This document shows positions 52,462 to 59,743 of a DNA stretch of 64,000 nt, piece after piece; position 1 is the first letter of the stretch; every line of letters begins with the position of its first letter. Under the pieces are notes generated by a model. It saw only the letters and a program-made list of their open reading frames with translations, ran no database searches and had not been told where the DNA came from. Source of the DNA: Marilutibacter penaei (GTDB lineage: Bacteria; Pseudomonadota; Gammaproteobacteria; Xanthomonadales; Xanthomonadaceae); assembly GCF_014145395.1 (NCBI RefSeq), contig NZ_JACHTE010000009.1, positions 121,753 to 185,752 on the forward strand, in the 5' to 3' direction. The position numbers and the translations under genes are program-made.

Positions 52462-52571
52462 AAGGCCGGCCCGGTGTCGCCCGACAGGACCGTGCGCGGC
52501 ATGGACGCCGCGCCCGAGCCCCCATGGACGGGTTCACGGCGTGTCCTGTCGGGCGGCACCGGGTCGGCCTT
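52462..52571. repeat. Intergenic palindromic element, 29-bp arms with inner hairpin
   Basis: Arms at 52462-52490 and 52543-52571 are inverted repeats of 29 bp; the two imperfect positions are G-T and pairable as RNA. Inside is a hairpin GCGCGGC/GCCGCGC (52494-52500, 52507-52513) followed by CCGAG, as in the elements near 30.1 kb. It lies between mutY and yggX. Confidence 0.75.
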
Positions 52572-52630
52572 GCCGAGACGCACAGCCAGCGAAACAAGAG
52601 TTCGACCCCGACCAAACGGAACCCGACAAC

Positions 52631-52906
52631 ATGCCCCGCACCGTCCACTGCCAGCACGAACACCGCGACACTGAAGGCCTCGACTTCGTCCCCTGGCCCG
52701 GCGAACTCGGCCAGCGCATCTACCAGCACATCGGCAAGGCCGCCTGGGCCAAGTGGCTCGCCCACCAGACCATGCTGATCAACGAGAACCGCCTCTCCCC
52801 CATGGACCCCAAGCACCGCGCCTTCCTTGCCGCGGAAATGCAGAAGTTCCTGTTCGAAGGCGGCGCCGACAAGCCTGCCGGCTACGTCCCCACCGACGAA
52901 ACCTAA
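52631..52906 (+). CDS. yggX: Fe(2+)-trafficking protein YggX
   Basis: A 91-residue YggX-family protein linked to iron handling and protection of iron-sulfur enzymes from oxidation. Typical segments are RTVHCQ at the start (conserved cysteine), [32 protein letters not shown] and EMQKFLF. It sits downstream of mutY, as in E. coli. The ATG at 52631 gives the standard length. Confidence 0.94.
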   Translation: MPRTVHCQHEHRDTEGLDFVPWPGELGQRIYQHIGKAAWAKWLAHQTMLINENRLSPMDPKHRAFLAAEMQKFLFEGGADKPAGYVPTDET

Positions 52907-52913
52907 GCCCGCC

Positions 52914-53357
52914 TCACTCCGCCGGCATCGCCTGCGCCTCGCGCTTCTGCGCCTCGTCCGCTTTCACGCCTCGCGTATCCAGCGGCCGGATCTCCTGGAT
53001 GATGCAGGGAATCCGGATGCTGCCCTGCCCCAGCACCTGCACCTTGTCGAAACGCGCGTAGACCAGCCCGCCCTGGTTCGTCACCGACACCGCCGTCGCG
53101 AAGTCCAGGTCCGGGCAGGAACTCCCGAACTCCAGCAGGTACGCCTCGCTCGGCCGCGTCCACACCGCCATCGCCTCGTCACCCAGCGGCGTCCAGCTGT
53201 CCAGCGTGCCGAAGTAACGGAAACTCCGCACCGGCTCCCCCGCGTTCGCCCGGTAGATCGCCAGCCGGTCCTCGTCGCTGATCTTCGACGTCGACGCACA
53301 GCCCGACAGCATGGCGACCGCCGCCATCGCGCCACAAAGCTTCAAGAAACCGTTCAT
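52914..53357 (-). CDS. DUF6491-like lipoprotein
   Basis: A 147-residue lipoprotein (lipobox LSGC near residue 20) resembling the small DUF6491 proteins of Xanthomonadales, with FRYFGTLDSWTPLGDEAMAVWT and a cysteine pair (SSCPDLDF, IRIPCII) that could form a disulfide. Function unknown. ATG 53357 is preferred over the adjoining GTG at 53360. It is convergent with yggX, only 7 nt apart. Confidence 0.75.
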   Translation of the reverse strand: MNGFLKLCGAMAAVAMLSGCASTSKISDEDRLAIYRANAGEPVRSFRYFGTLDSWTPLGDEAMAVWTRPSEAYLLEFGSSCPDLDFATAVSVTNQGGLVYARFDKVQVLGQGSIRIPCIIQEIRPLDTRGVKADEAQKREAQAMPAE

Positions 53358-53493
53358 CACACGCCTCCCGTCCAGTCGAATTCAGGCCGCCAACAGCCAC
53401 TTCCATCGGGTACGCACCAGCACGCCCCACCGTCGCATCGTCCCCTGCTGGCGATTACGCCACGATGATGAACACGCGGCTCGCGTCAAACGC

Positions 53494-53522
53494 TTGCCAC
53501 ATTCTTCCCGCCTCCGTATGAT
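53494..53522 (+). promoter_or_regulatory. Sigma-70 promoter of tRNA-Phe
   Basis: -35 TTGCCA (53494-53499), exactly 17 bp, -10 TATGAT (53517-53522), then a GC-rich discriminator GGCGCGCC typical of stringently controlled stable RNA genes. It lies about 40 bp before the mature tRNA. Confidence 0.8.
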
Positions 53523-53563
53523 GGCGCGCCTCGCAAGGCTCGCCGCACGGCAAGTCCTGCAAA

Positions 53564-53639
53564 GGCCGGGTAGCTCAGTTGGTAGAGCAGGGGATTGAAA
53601 ATCCCCGTGTCGGGGGTTCGATTCCCTCCCCGGCCACCA
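53564..53639 (+). tRNA. tRNA-Phe (anticodon GAA)
   Basis: A 76-nt cloverleaf with encoded CCA: acceptor GGCCGGG/CCCGGCC, D-loop AGCTCAGTTGGTAGAGC, anticodon stem GGGGA/TCCCC with loop TTGAAAA (anticodon GAA), T-loop GGTTCGATTCC. It marks the left edge of an accessory island. Confidence 0.97.
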
Positions 53640-53667
53640 TTTTCTGGTGGCCTTGCATAGCCACCAA
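53632..53667. repeat. Inverted repeats at the tRNA-Phe 3' end
   Basis: GGCCACCA (tRNA 3' end, 53632-53639), TTTTC, TGGTGGCC: a perfect 8-bp hairpin made partly from the tRNA itself. A further GCCACCA follows at about 53660-53666. This could be a processing or attenuation hairpin, or part of an old integrase attachment site. Confidence 0.6.
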
Positions 53668-53672
53668 AGCCG

Positions 53673-53712
53673 CGCCCCGCCTGGGTTTAAGCCCTGCGGG
53701 GCGTTTGCTTTT
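53673..53712 (+). terminator. Intrinsic terminator of tRNA-Phe transcript
   Basis: Stem CGCCCCGC/GCGGGGCG (53673-53680, 53696-53703), 15-nt loop, then TTTGCTTTT. Confidence 0.75.
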
Positions 53713-53796
53713 GGGGATTTAGGTACGGCGCCTAGAAGGCATGCTCGGCCATCGATGGCCCGCAAGTGGCCCGCGCAAACTGGGGGGCTAAGCGAC

Positions 53797-54132
53797 CTAG
53801 TCGTAGTGCCTACATGGCACGTTGCGACGGCACGACCAGCAGCGCCTGTAAGGCCCGTACCGTCCATTGATCTCGGCGCCAAGCGGGCCGCCACACTCGC
53901 ACAGCAGGCCTTCGCCACGCTCGGCTCGCCACAGGCGAGCGGTGACCCATGCGCCGTGCAAGGTGGCGTAGAACAGGGCAGCCAGCGAGCCCCACTTCAA
54001 CAGTGGCACAAGGCCGACCAGCACCGGCAACTGCTGCCAGCGCGCGGCGACGCCGAGCACCACAAACGCGGTCGCCAAGGCCAGCGCGGCAGGCGCGTAC
54101 ATGCGGAGGGCCATCCAAGTCCAACGATCCAC
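53797..54132 (-). CDS. Small two-helix membrane protein with C-terminal zinc-ribbon-like tail
   Basis: A 111-residue protein with two hydrophobic helices (about 11-30 and 37-62) and a C-terminal cysteine cluster (CECGGPLG...CWSCRRNVPC) that could bind zinc. I do not recognise the family. The GTG start at 54132 is preceded by AGGAG at six bases. It lies between tRNA-Phe and the AT-richer operon, pointing away from it, and is probably part of the accessory island. Confidence 0.6.
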   Translation of the reverse strand: MDRWTWMALRMYAPAALALATAFVVLGVAARWQQLPVLVGLVPLLKWGSLAALFYATLHGAWVTARLWRAERGEGLLCECGGPLGAEINGRYGPYRRCWSCRRNVPCRHYD

Positions 54133-54241
54133 GGGAAGCTCCTAGTCAAGAGAGACGGGCTTCTATAGTTTCGGGATCAAGTCTCGGAGGATGAGACCGT
54201 GCGGTGGCAACTTACTCATACCTATCTAGCGAGGAAGTGCA

Positions 54242-54406
54242 GTGAGCAATTCAACCGGTTCCAAGCCCAGCACTCCGCGTCCGACCCCCAAGCCCACAAC
54301 CCCGCCCTCTAGCCCGAAGCCGAGCACTCCAAATAAGGGGCCAGGTCAAGGCGGCACCAAAGGGACGCCGAATCGGGGTGGCGACACTGGCCCGAGGCAA
54401 AAATGA
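54242..54406 (+). CDS. 54-residue Pro/Ser/Thr-rich miniprotein, first gene of island operon
   Basis: A short frame starting with GTG at 54242, preceded by GAGGAAG at good spacing, and ending at TGA 54404-54406. The protein is low-complexity: repeated KPST/KPTTP units in the first half and Gly/Lys/Arg/Asn in the second, with no hydrophobic segment. Its stop overlaps the ATG of the next gene (ATGA), so it is almost certainly translated and coupled to it. It could be a disordered partner, a regulator or a leader peptide. I know of no assigned function. Confidence 0.6.
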   Translation: MSNSTGSKPSTPRPTPKPTTPPSSPKPSTPNKGPGQGGTKGTPNRGGDTGPRQK

Positions 54407-54849
54407 TGGGGAACGAGTCGGCAGAGTCGGCTTCGACCAAGGCTCGCCAAGAAGGCAAGCGGCTATCGGAGATCGAAAAATCCCGCAATGAGGCTGCTAG
54501 CACCGCTAGTGGTGTGGGCCGACAGCTTGCCTTTGCGGGCATTGCTGTCGTGTGGTTACTTCGGAGCGAAGCCGAACGCCCTTTCACCCCATGGCTCTTC
54601 ACCGCCCTTATCCTTCTCTGCGTCGCGTTGCTTGTCGATTTCAGCCAGTACGTGTGGTGCACTAATCGTTGGCGAAAGCTCTACAAGGAACTGTATGCGA
54701 AACACAAGAACGACGAGGCTCTTGTTGACATCCCTGACGTTCTTTCCGATTCAATGTGGAAGTTCTTTTGGTGGAAGATCGGCATACTCTTCTCCGGTTA
54801 CTTCTTACTGATAATTGGCGCGAGCCTCAGGCTTCGCCTCTTCGCATGA
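54403..54849 (+). CDS. Three-helix membrane protein of unknown family, island operon
   Basis: A 148-residue protein with a charged, probably helical N-terminus (about 8-38), then membrane segments at about 41-54, 64-80 and 121-142. A soluble basic loop (about 86-118, KLYKELYAKHKNDEALVDIPD) sits between the second and third. It starts at ATG 54403, overlapping the miniprotein stop. Codons rare in the rest of the window (TTA, ATA) and lower GC indicate recent transfer. No family recognised; a membrane effector or sensor role is possible from context. Confidence 0.7.
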   Translation: MMGNESAESASTKARQEGKRLSEIEKSRNEAASTASGVGRQLAFAGIAVVWLLRSEAERPFTPWLFTALILLCVALLVDFSQYVWCTNRWRKLYKELYAKHKNDEALVDIPDVLSDSMWKFFWWKIGILFSGYFLLIIGASLRLRLFA

Positions 54850-54874
54850 GCTCAGAGCACACTGGGGAGCCTCA

Positions 54875-55918
54875 ATGAATGACAATGCCGATGAAGGAAA
54901 AGGCTGGCAGATCGCCGCGGAAGTAGTGAGCTCAGCTGTGAGTGGAGTTCCCACGCCAATTCAGCAAGGCGCCCTCAAGGCATTCAGCCGACTTTGCTCG
55001 GCATTGATTGATATACCGGTCGCGCACCTTGAAAGCTTTTCAGAGGAACGTCGCGCAATCACCGAAGCACGCGTTGATTCTATTCGCGCCACTTCGCACG
55101 CAATATCGAATGCAGTCGAAATTGATCCGCAGTACGCATTAAGAATCTCGCACAAGTACGCGCGGAAGATTGTCGGGCGACAGAAAAACGTCGATGCAGT
55201 TGTTGGGATCGCTGCTCAGCAGCTCACGATCGACGCACATGAAGCTCAAATTGATGAAAGTGATGGGCCTGGAGAGCGAGCCGAAGTCTCGGACGACTGG
55301 CTGAATCAATTTGAGCGGGAGGCAGAGTCCGCAGAGAGCGAGGAGCTTCGCGCCCGGCTCGGGAAAATTCTTGCCGGCGAGATACAACGTCCAAACTCGT
55401 TCTCCGTTCGCGCAGTACGAGCGCTAGCTCAGCTCGATCAAGAAACCGCGCGACTCCTACAAAAGCTCTGCTCCTGCGCCATGACGATAAAGATCCCCAT
55501 GGGCGTCGGTCGAGTCGCTGAGGCGAGAGTCTGCTCAGTTAAGGGAGACGCTTCAACAAATGGTCTTGCCATTTTCGGGTTGAGTTTTGCCGCACTGAAC
55601 AGACTGCATGAGAACGGATTCGTCATACCGGATTTCAACTCCTATTTTGACTTCTCAATCTCCGTCGCCGGAAAAGCGAGAGCATGCCATCCATTCGAAT
55701 TCAACGGTAGCGAATGGGCACTTGTTCCAAGCGGTGAAACTCAGATAAGGACTCTTCGAGTCAATGGCGTTCAACTCACTCACCTTGCGCGAGAACTATT
55801 GCCAATCATCGACCCAATTCCGGTGCCAGAATATGCCGCGCAACTGTCTGAGTATTTTTCGACCAGAAATGTTCAGATGACTAAGCTCATGAGGGCCACT
55901 CCACCGGAACAGACGTAG
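54875..55918 (+). CDS. DUF2806-like protein, island operon
   Basis: A 347-residue soluble protein. The middle (about 145-205) resembles DUF2806/TIGR03899 proteins: DDWLNQFEREAESAESEELR, then RLGKILAGEIQRPNSFSVRAVRAL and ETARLLQKLC. The N-terminal 130 residues are helical; the C-terminal 140 contain beta-rich segments and a final helix. No nuclease or NTPase motif is evident. ATG 54875 follows GGGGAG and lies 25 nt after the membrane-protein gene. TTA and AGA codons and low GC mark it as acquired. Its 3' end overlaps a decayed phage terminase gene on the other strand by 32 nt. Confidence 0.72.
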   Translation: MNDNADEGKGWQIAAEVVSSAVSGVPTPIQQGALKAFSRLCSALIDIPVAHLESFSEERRAITEARVDSIRATSHAISNAVEIDPQYALRISHKYARKIVGRQKNVDAVVGIAAQQLTIDAHEAQIDESDGPGERAEVSDDWLNQFEREAESAESEELRARLGKILAGEIQRPNSFSVRAVRALAQLDQETARLLQKLCSCAMTIKIPMGVGRVAEARVCSVKGDASTNGLAIFGLSFAALNRLHENGFVIPDFNSYFDFSISVAGKARACHPFEFNGSEWALVPSGETQIRTLRVNGVQLTHLARELLPIIDPIPVPEYAAQLSEYFSTRNVQMTKLMRATPPEQT

Positions 55919-56267
55919 CCGGCACCGGGCGCGACAAGCCGAACACGGCGAGCGCGAGGGCTAGCACTAGGTCGTCGTGGGCGCCCTCGCGGGCATTAAA
56001 GGTCGCATTGCCCGCCAGGGTAAAGCGCATCCGGAATTCCTAGAACTCCCTCGCCGGCACCGCCGCGTCGAGCAAGGTCGCGGCGATATGCAACTCCCCA
56101 GCGCGGAGCAGCGCTTGCAACTTGCTGACCAGCTCGCCTTTCGGCACCGACCACCCAGCCGGCGTCGCATTAGTTTCACGACCACCGGTAATCACCACGC
56201 TCCGAGCGCTGCGCAGGGCACGCCGGCAAAGGAATAGCTCAATTGACACGCCGCACCAATGGCGCAA
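55887..56267 (-). pseudogene. Decayed phage terminase large-subunit gene (C-terminal part)
   Basis: One reading frame on the minus strand gives a terminase nuclease-domain tail: GVSIELF...SARSVVITGG, then GWSVPKGELVSKLQALL and GELHIAATL, an in-frame TAG at about 56040-56042, then EFRMRFTLAGNATFNAREGA and HDDLVLALALAVFGL. The last is the hallmark Asp-containing motif of the large-subunit nuclease. The ATPase half is absent, and upstream the frame is closed. This is a prophage remnant. Confidence 0.75.
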
Positions 56268-56349
56268 CGACCGTCATTCGAACGCTGTCAAAGTGGCCGG
56301 CACCGCGGGTATTCCTGGGTTGCCGGCCCTCCAAGCGCTACGGCGTCCT

Positions 56350-56709
56350 TCACACGGGACGCAGTTTGTGCCTCCTGACGTCAAAACCGTGCCACTTTCC
56401 GAGCGCCACCCGACGCTCGACAAAGCCCTCGAACGCATTCGGGTTTAGGGCGCCCTTCCGCTGATGCCGGCCGCCGTTGCAGCGCAAACAAGCCGCCACG
56501 ATATTGCTGGCGGCATCCCCACCTCCATCACAACGTGCCGTGAGGTGCTCGGCCGTACTCCGCAACGCCAATGCTTGCTTTTGCGTCAGCGAATGGCGCT
56601 GGCAGAAGTCCTTTCGCCCATGCCCACGCCACATCGCACACTTGCAGTAGTAGCAGCGGCCATCTTGCGCGACAAACGCGCGCTCGCGGTTCTTGATTGA
56701 AGTCTTCAT
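56350..56709 (-). CDS. HNH endonuclease, probably phage-derived
   Basis: A 119-residue HNH protein: zinc pair CYYC (Cys19, Cys22), the catalytic His region AEHLTARCDGGGDAASN, and a second pair CLRC followed by NGGRH. HNH nucleases of this size sit next to terminase genes in many tailed phages and assist packaging; here the decayed terminase lies immediately downstream on the same strand. The ATG at 56709 lacks an obvious alternative. It may or may not still be functional. Confidence 0.78.
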   Translation of the reverse strand: MKTSIKNRERAFVAQDGRCYYCKCAMWRGHGRKDFCQRHSLTQKQALALRSTAEHLTARCDGGGDAASNIVAACLRCNGGRHQRKGALNPNAFEGFVERRVALGKWHGFDVRRHKLRPV

Positions 56710-57039
56710 GGATCACTCCTTAGCTGTTCAAGAAAAGGAACCTCCAACGCGTCTTTTCGCGTTGACTGGTTCCCGATCGTTTGAGCTAAGCGCGATCGGC
56801 AATTCGAGATTCGCGTTCACCACAAGGGTCCCATGAGGTTTGAATCCTTCCGCAAGGGAAGGCGCAAAACCCGATGGGAATGATCCCTGTCTCGGAACGT
56901 GTCCTGCACCTTGTCGGTGTGGCTCAGGACTGGCGACGGCCTTACGTCGTTGGAATATTGATAGCGCAGGCACGACCCACGTTGCAAGCAGGTCGTGACT
57001 ACATGCAGTTGATGCGCCGGATACGCAATTCCCGAGGAT
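56710..57039. other. Island right-edge spacer, no supported gene
   Basis: A 330-bp stretch of intermediate GC upstream of the HNH gene and downstream of the YtcJ-type gene. Short frames exist on both strands (for example + strand from 56880, encoding MIPVSERVLHLVGVAQ...), but none has a family match I recognise or a good RBS. No copy of the tRNA-Phe 3' end is visible. Confidence 0.4.
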
Positions 57040-58854
57040 CTACACCCCCGCCCCGTCCGCCGTATAGATCGGCGCGTCGGCCTTGATGGTCTGGATCACC
57101 TGCAGGTTGCGCAGGGTTTCCGGCGGGACCTTCATCGGGTCCTGGTCGAGGATCACGAAGTCGGCGAGCTTGCCTTCCGCGATGCTGCCCTTGTGCGCTT
57201 CCTGGAAGTCCTGGTGCGCGACCCAGATCGTCACCGTGCGCAGGGCGTCGTAGACGCCGAGGCGCTGGTCGGCGCCGATCACCGCGCCGGAACGGCTGGT
57301 CCGGTTGACCGTCGTGTCGACGATCATCAGCGCACTCGGCAGCGCCACCGGGGCGTCGTGGTGCTCGGTGAACATCATCCCGCGCTTGAGCGCCGACTGC
57401 GTGGGCGAGATGTGGTCGGCACGCGGCTCGCCCAGGGTGACGTCACGGTGCCAGTCGCCCCAGTAGTAGGTGTGCATGCTGAAGAAGGACGGCCGGACGC
57501 CGAGTTCCTTCATCGTGTCGAGCTGGTCCTCGCGCACGGTCTGGGCGTGGATCATCACGGTACGACGGTCACCGGCACCGAACTTCCCCACCGCCTTGCG
57601 GATCGCACTGATGTACTGGTCGGAGGCGGCATCGCCGTTGCAGTGCGCCAGCAGCGGCCAGTTGCGTTCGTAGGCCAGGGCGACCAGTCGATCCACTTCG
57701 CTTTCGTCCGGGATCGCCGGATAACCGCGGTAATCGGCAGGCTGGCCTTCCGGCGGCACTTTGTACGGCTCGGTCAGCCACGCGGTGCGGCCCTGCGGCG
57801 AGCCGTCGAGGCTCAGCTTCACGCCGGCGATGCGGAAGCCGTTCTCGTATCCCGGCATGGCCTGGCCGATCCCCTCCATGTAGGCCTCCTCGGCCTGCAC
57901 GTCGGGGTAGATATCGACGTCCATGATCAGTTCGCCACGACCTGCGAGTGCACGCCAGGTCTCGCTCGCGGCCTGCGTGGCCCGTCCTTCCTGCGCCGTG
58001 GTGAAGCCCTGCCGCGCATAGGCCGCCAGGCCCGCCTTCGCCACCGCCTCGTTCGCCTCCTGGTCGAACTTGCCCATGATGGAGAACAGGGGGCGGAACA
58101 TCGCCATCTCCTCCAGCACGCCATTCGGCTCGCTCGAGCCGTCCTCGCGGCGGATCACGCCGCCCGGCGGGTTTTCGGAGTCGGCGGTGATGCCGGCCAT
58201 TTCCAGCGCCTTGTGGTTCATCGCGCCCAGGTGGCCGGACTGGTGGATGAAGATCACCGGCAGCTCGGTCGAAATCGCATCCAGGTCATCCGCCGTCGGA
58301 TGGCGCTGCTCCTTCAGCTGCGCGTCGTCATAGCCGAAGCCGACGATCCAGCCGGCCTTGCCGATCGCGCGCTCGTTGTCGGCCGCCCAGGCCTTGGCGA
58401 GCCGGACCAGCGAGGGAATGTCGCTGCCTTCGCCGTCGGGCGGCGGCAGCAGGTTGGCCGAGAGTGCCTGGAAGCCCGAATTCCACACGTGCCCGTGCGC
58501 GTCCATGAATCCCGGCAGCATCGCTTTTCCGGCCAGGTCGACCCGGCGGGTCGTATCGCCCGCGAGCGACTCGGCGCCGGCCAGGTCGCCGGCGTGGATG
58601 ATGCGCCCGTCCTTCACCGCCACCGCCTCCACATAGGCGGGTGCATCGCCCTCCATCGTCAGGATCGCGCCGTTGCTGTAGACGGTGTCGGCCACATCGA
58701 CGGTCGTCGTGGCCGGGTCGGAACCGGCGGACGCGGTCGGTTCGTTGCCCGTCGGTGCCGCGCACGCGGCCAGGGCCACGGCCGCTGCCATCGAAATGCG
58801 CGCGACCCAGGCGCGCAGGGCACGGCGACGGGCCAGTGAGCGGGAACGGGTCAT
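57040..58854 (-). CDS. YtcJ-type amidohydrolase lipoprotein
   Basis: A 604-residue amidohydrolase-3 (PF07969, YtcJ-like) enzyme with a lipoprotein signal (ALAAC, Cys31). Metal-site residues begin with His120 and His122 in DAHGHVW. Later segments IFIHQSGHLGAMN, LSLDGSPQGRTAWL, LLAHCNGDAASDQYI and a final DFVILDQDP are typical. It hydrolyses unknown amide or related substrates in the periplasm. ATG 58854 has GGAG nine bases upstream; the in-frame GTG at 58863 is less likely. It returns to host-like GC and codon use, marking the end of the island. Confidence 0.9.
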   Translation of the reverse strand: MTRSRSLARRRALRAWVARISMAAAVALAACAAPTGNEPTASAGSDPATTTVDVADTVYSNGAILTMEGDAPAYVEAVAVKDGRIIHAGDLAGAESLAGDTTRRVDLAGKAMLPGFMDAHGHVWNSGFQALSANLLPPPDGEGSDIPSLVRLAKAWAADNERAIGKAGWIVGFGYDDAQLKEQRHPTADDLDAISTELPVIFIHQSGHLGAMNHKALEMAGITADSENPPGGVIRREDGSSEPNGVLEEMAMFRPLFSIMGKFDQEANEAVAKAGLAAYARQGFTTAQEGRATQAASETWRALAGRGELIMDVDIYPDVQAEEAYMEGIGQAMPGYENGFRIAGVKLSLDGSPQGRTAWLTEPYKVPPEGQPADYRGYPAIPDESEVDRLVALAYERNWPLLAHCNGDAASDQYISAIRKAVGKFGAGDRRTVMIHAQTVREDQLDTMKELGVRPSFFSMHTYYWGDWHRDVTLGEPRADHISPTQSALKRGMMFTEHHDAPVALPSALMIVDTTVNRTSRSGAVIGADQRLGVYDALRTVTIWVAHQDFQEAHKGSIAEGKLADFVILDQDPMKVPPETLRNLQVIQTIKADAPIYTADGAGV

Positions 58855-58918
58855 GCGGAACACTCCGGTGGGGGCGCCGATGCGCCCGGGGTCACATCGA
58901 TGGCGCGGCGGGAGCCCC

Positions 58919-59278
58919 TCAGCGCACCAGCTCGATCACGTCGACATCGACCTCCGGGTCGGCCATCAGCGTCTTGTCGATCTCGCCGCGCAGGGTGATC
59001 CGGGTGCTCTCGTCGATGGGGCTGGCCGGGAAGTCTTCGTCGTCGATCTCGACGCGGATCTCCCCGGTGCCGTCGGAGAAGATGTACATCTCGTCGCCGA
59101 GCTTGCGGAGGATGACGCCGGTGAGGGTCACGTCGCGGTCGTCGACCGGGTCGGCGAGGATCGCGGCGACACTGTCGGCGGCGGCGACGTCCGAGGGGCC
59201 GACGTACTGGGCGCGGGCGGCCGGCACGGCGAGCACCGGCAAGGCCAGGGCGAGGATCAGGGCGTGGGTACGGGACAT
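58919..59278 (-). CDS. YgiW/YdeI (BOF) family periplasmic stress protein
   Basis: A 119-residue exported protein (signal peptide ending ARAQ near residue 23) with the bacterial OB-fold (BOF, PF04076). The segment DDRDVTLTGVILRKLGDEMYIF is followed by DGTGEIRVEIDDEDF and ITLRGEIDKTLM. YgiW/YdeI relatives are linked to tolerance of peroxide, metals and cationic peptides. It is upstream of the YtcJ-type gene on the same strand, 64 nt away. Start at ATG 59278. Confidence 0.9.
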   Translation of the reverse strand: MSRTHALILALALPVLAVPAARAQYVGPSDVAAADSVAAILADPVDDRDVTLTGVILRKLGDEMYIFSDGTGEIRVEIDDEDFPASPIDESTRITLRGEIDKTLMADPEVDVDVIELVR

Positions 59279-59743
59279 GGCGGTCTCACGGATCGGGGTC
59301 GGACCCATCGTGCCGGGCATGCCGTGAAGGTCGGGCATCGACGCGCCCGCGGCGTGTTTTTCCTCATTCGCGCCCTGTTGGGGTGCGTCGTCGACGCCCT
59401 GGGCTTCGGCAATGGACAATATTGCTCCACTGATGGACAAATTATCACCACGAACGGAGCCCGGATGCTCCGCCGAAGCCCCTCGGAGCGGCGTCGCTGG
59501 ACAAATGTTCACCATTCACGGAGCCCGGAGCTCCGGCGCTGGACAAATGTTCATCACCGACGGAGCCCCAGGGCTCCGCGAATGCCCGTCCGGGCGCCGC
59601 GAATGGACACTTCTTCACCACGCGCGCCCCGAAATGGTGCGTCGACGGCGTCCCGGACCTCGCGGGGGCCCGTCCCGGGCGCGCGGATGCCGGTTCCATT
59701 CGCCGGTGTATCCTCGACCTCCTTTCCAGAGGAGTCCCGGCCG
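59279..59743. other. Gene-free region with tandem degenerate repeats
   Basis: A 465-bp divergent intergenic region between the BOF gene and a lipoprotein gene. It contains the repeat cluster at 59413-59624 and, near its right end, AGAGGAG before the lipoprotein start. No protein-coding frame is credible; frames here simply read through the repeats. Confidence 0.6.
59413..59624. repeat. Tandem degenerate repeats with TGGACAAAT core and GGAGC hairpin
   Basis: Units start at 59413 (partial), 59433, 59498, 59539 and 59604 (partial). The core is TGGACAAAT-TTCACCA, then ACGGAGCCCGG and GCTCC, so each full unit can form a small GGAGC/GCTCC hairpin. Spacings are 65, 41 and 65 bp. It is not a CRISPR: the spacers are related and unequal. 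Confidence 0.7.

Noticed and set aside
53640..57039. Right-hand attachment site repeating the tRNA-Phe 3' end
   Set aside because: I looked for a second copy of the T-loop/acceptor sequence before the YtcJ-type gene and saw none, so island borders remain approximate.
56874..57086. Short plus-strand frame at the island edge (MGMIPVSERVLHL...)
   Set aside because: No convincing RBS, no recognised family, and its 3' part runs into the end of the YtcJ-type gene. Left as unsupported.
59413..59624. Possible CRISPR array
   Set aside because: Repeat units are degenerate, spacings are 20-65 bp and unequal, intervening sequence is repeat-like, and no cas genes are near.
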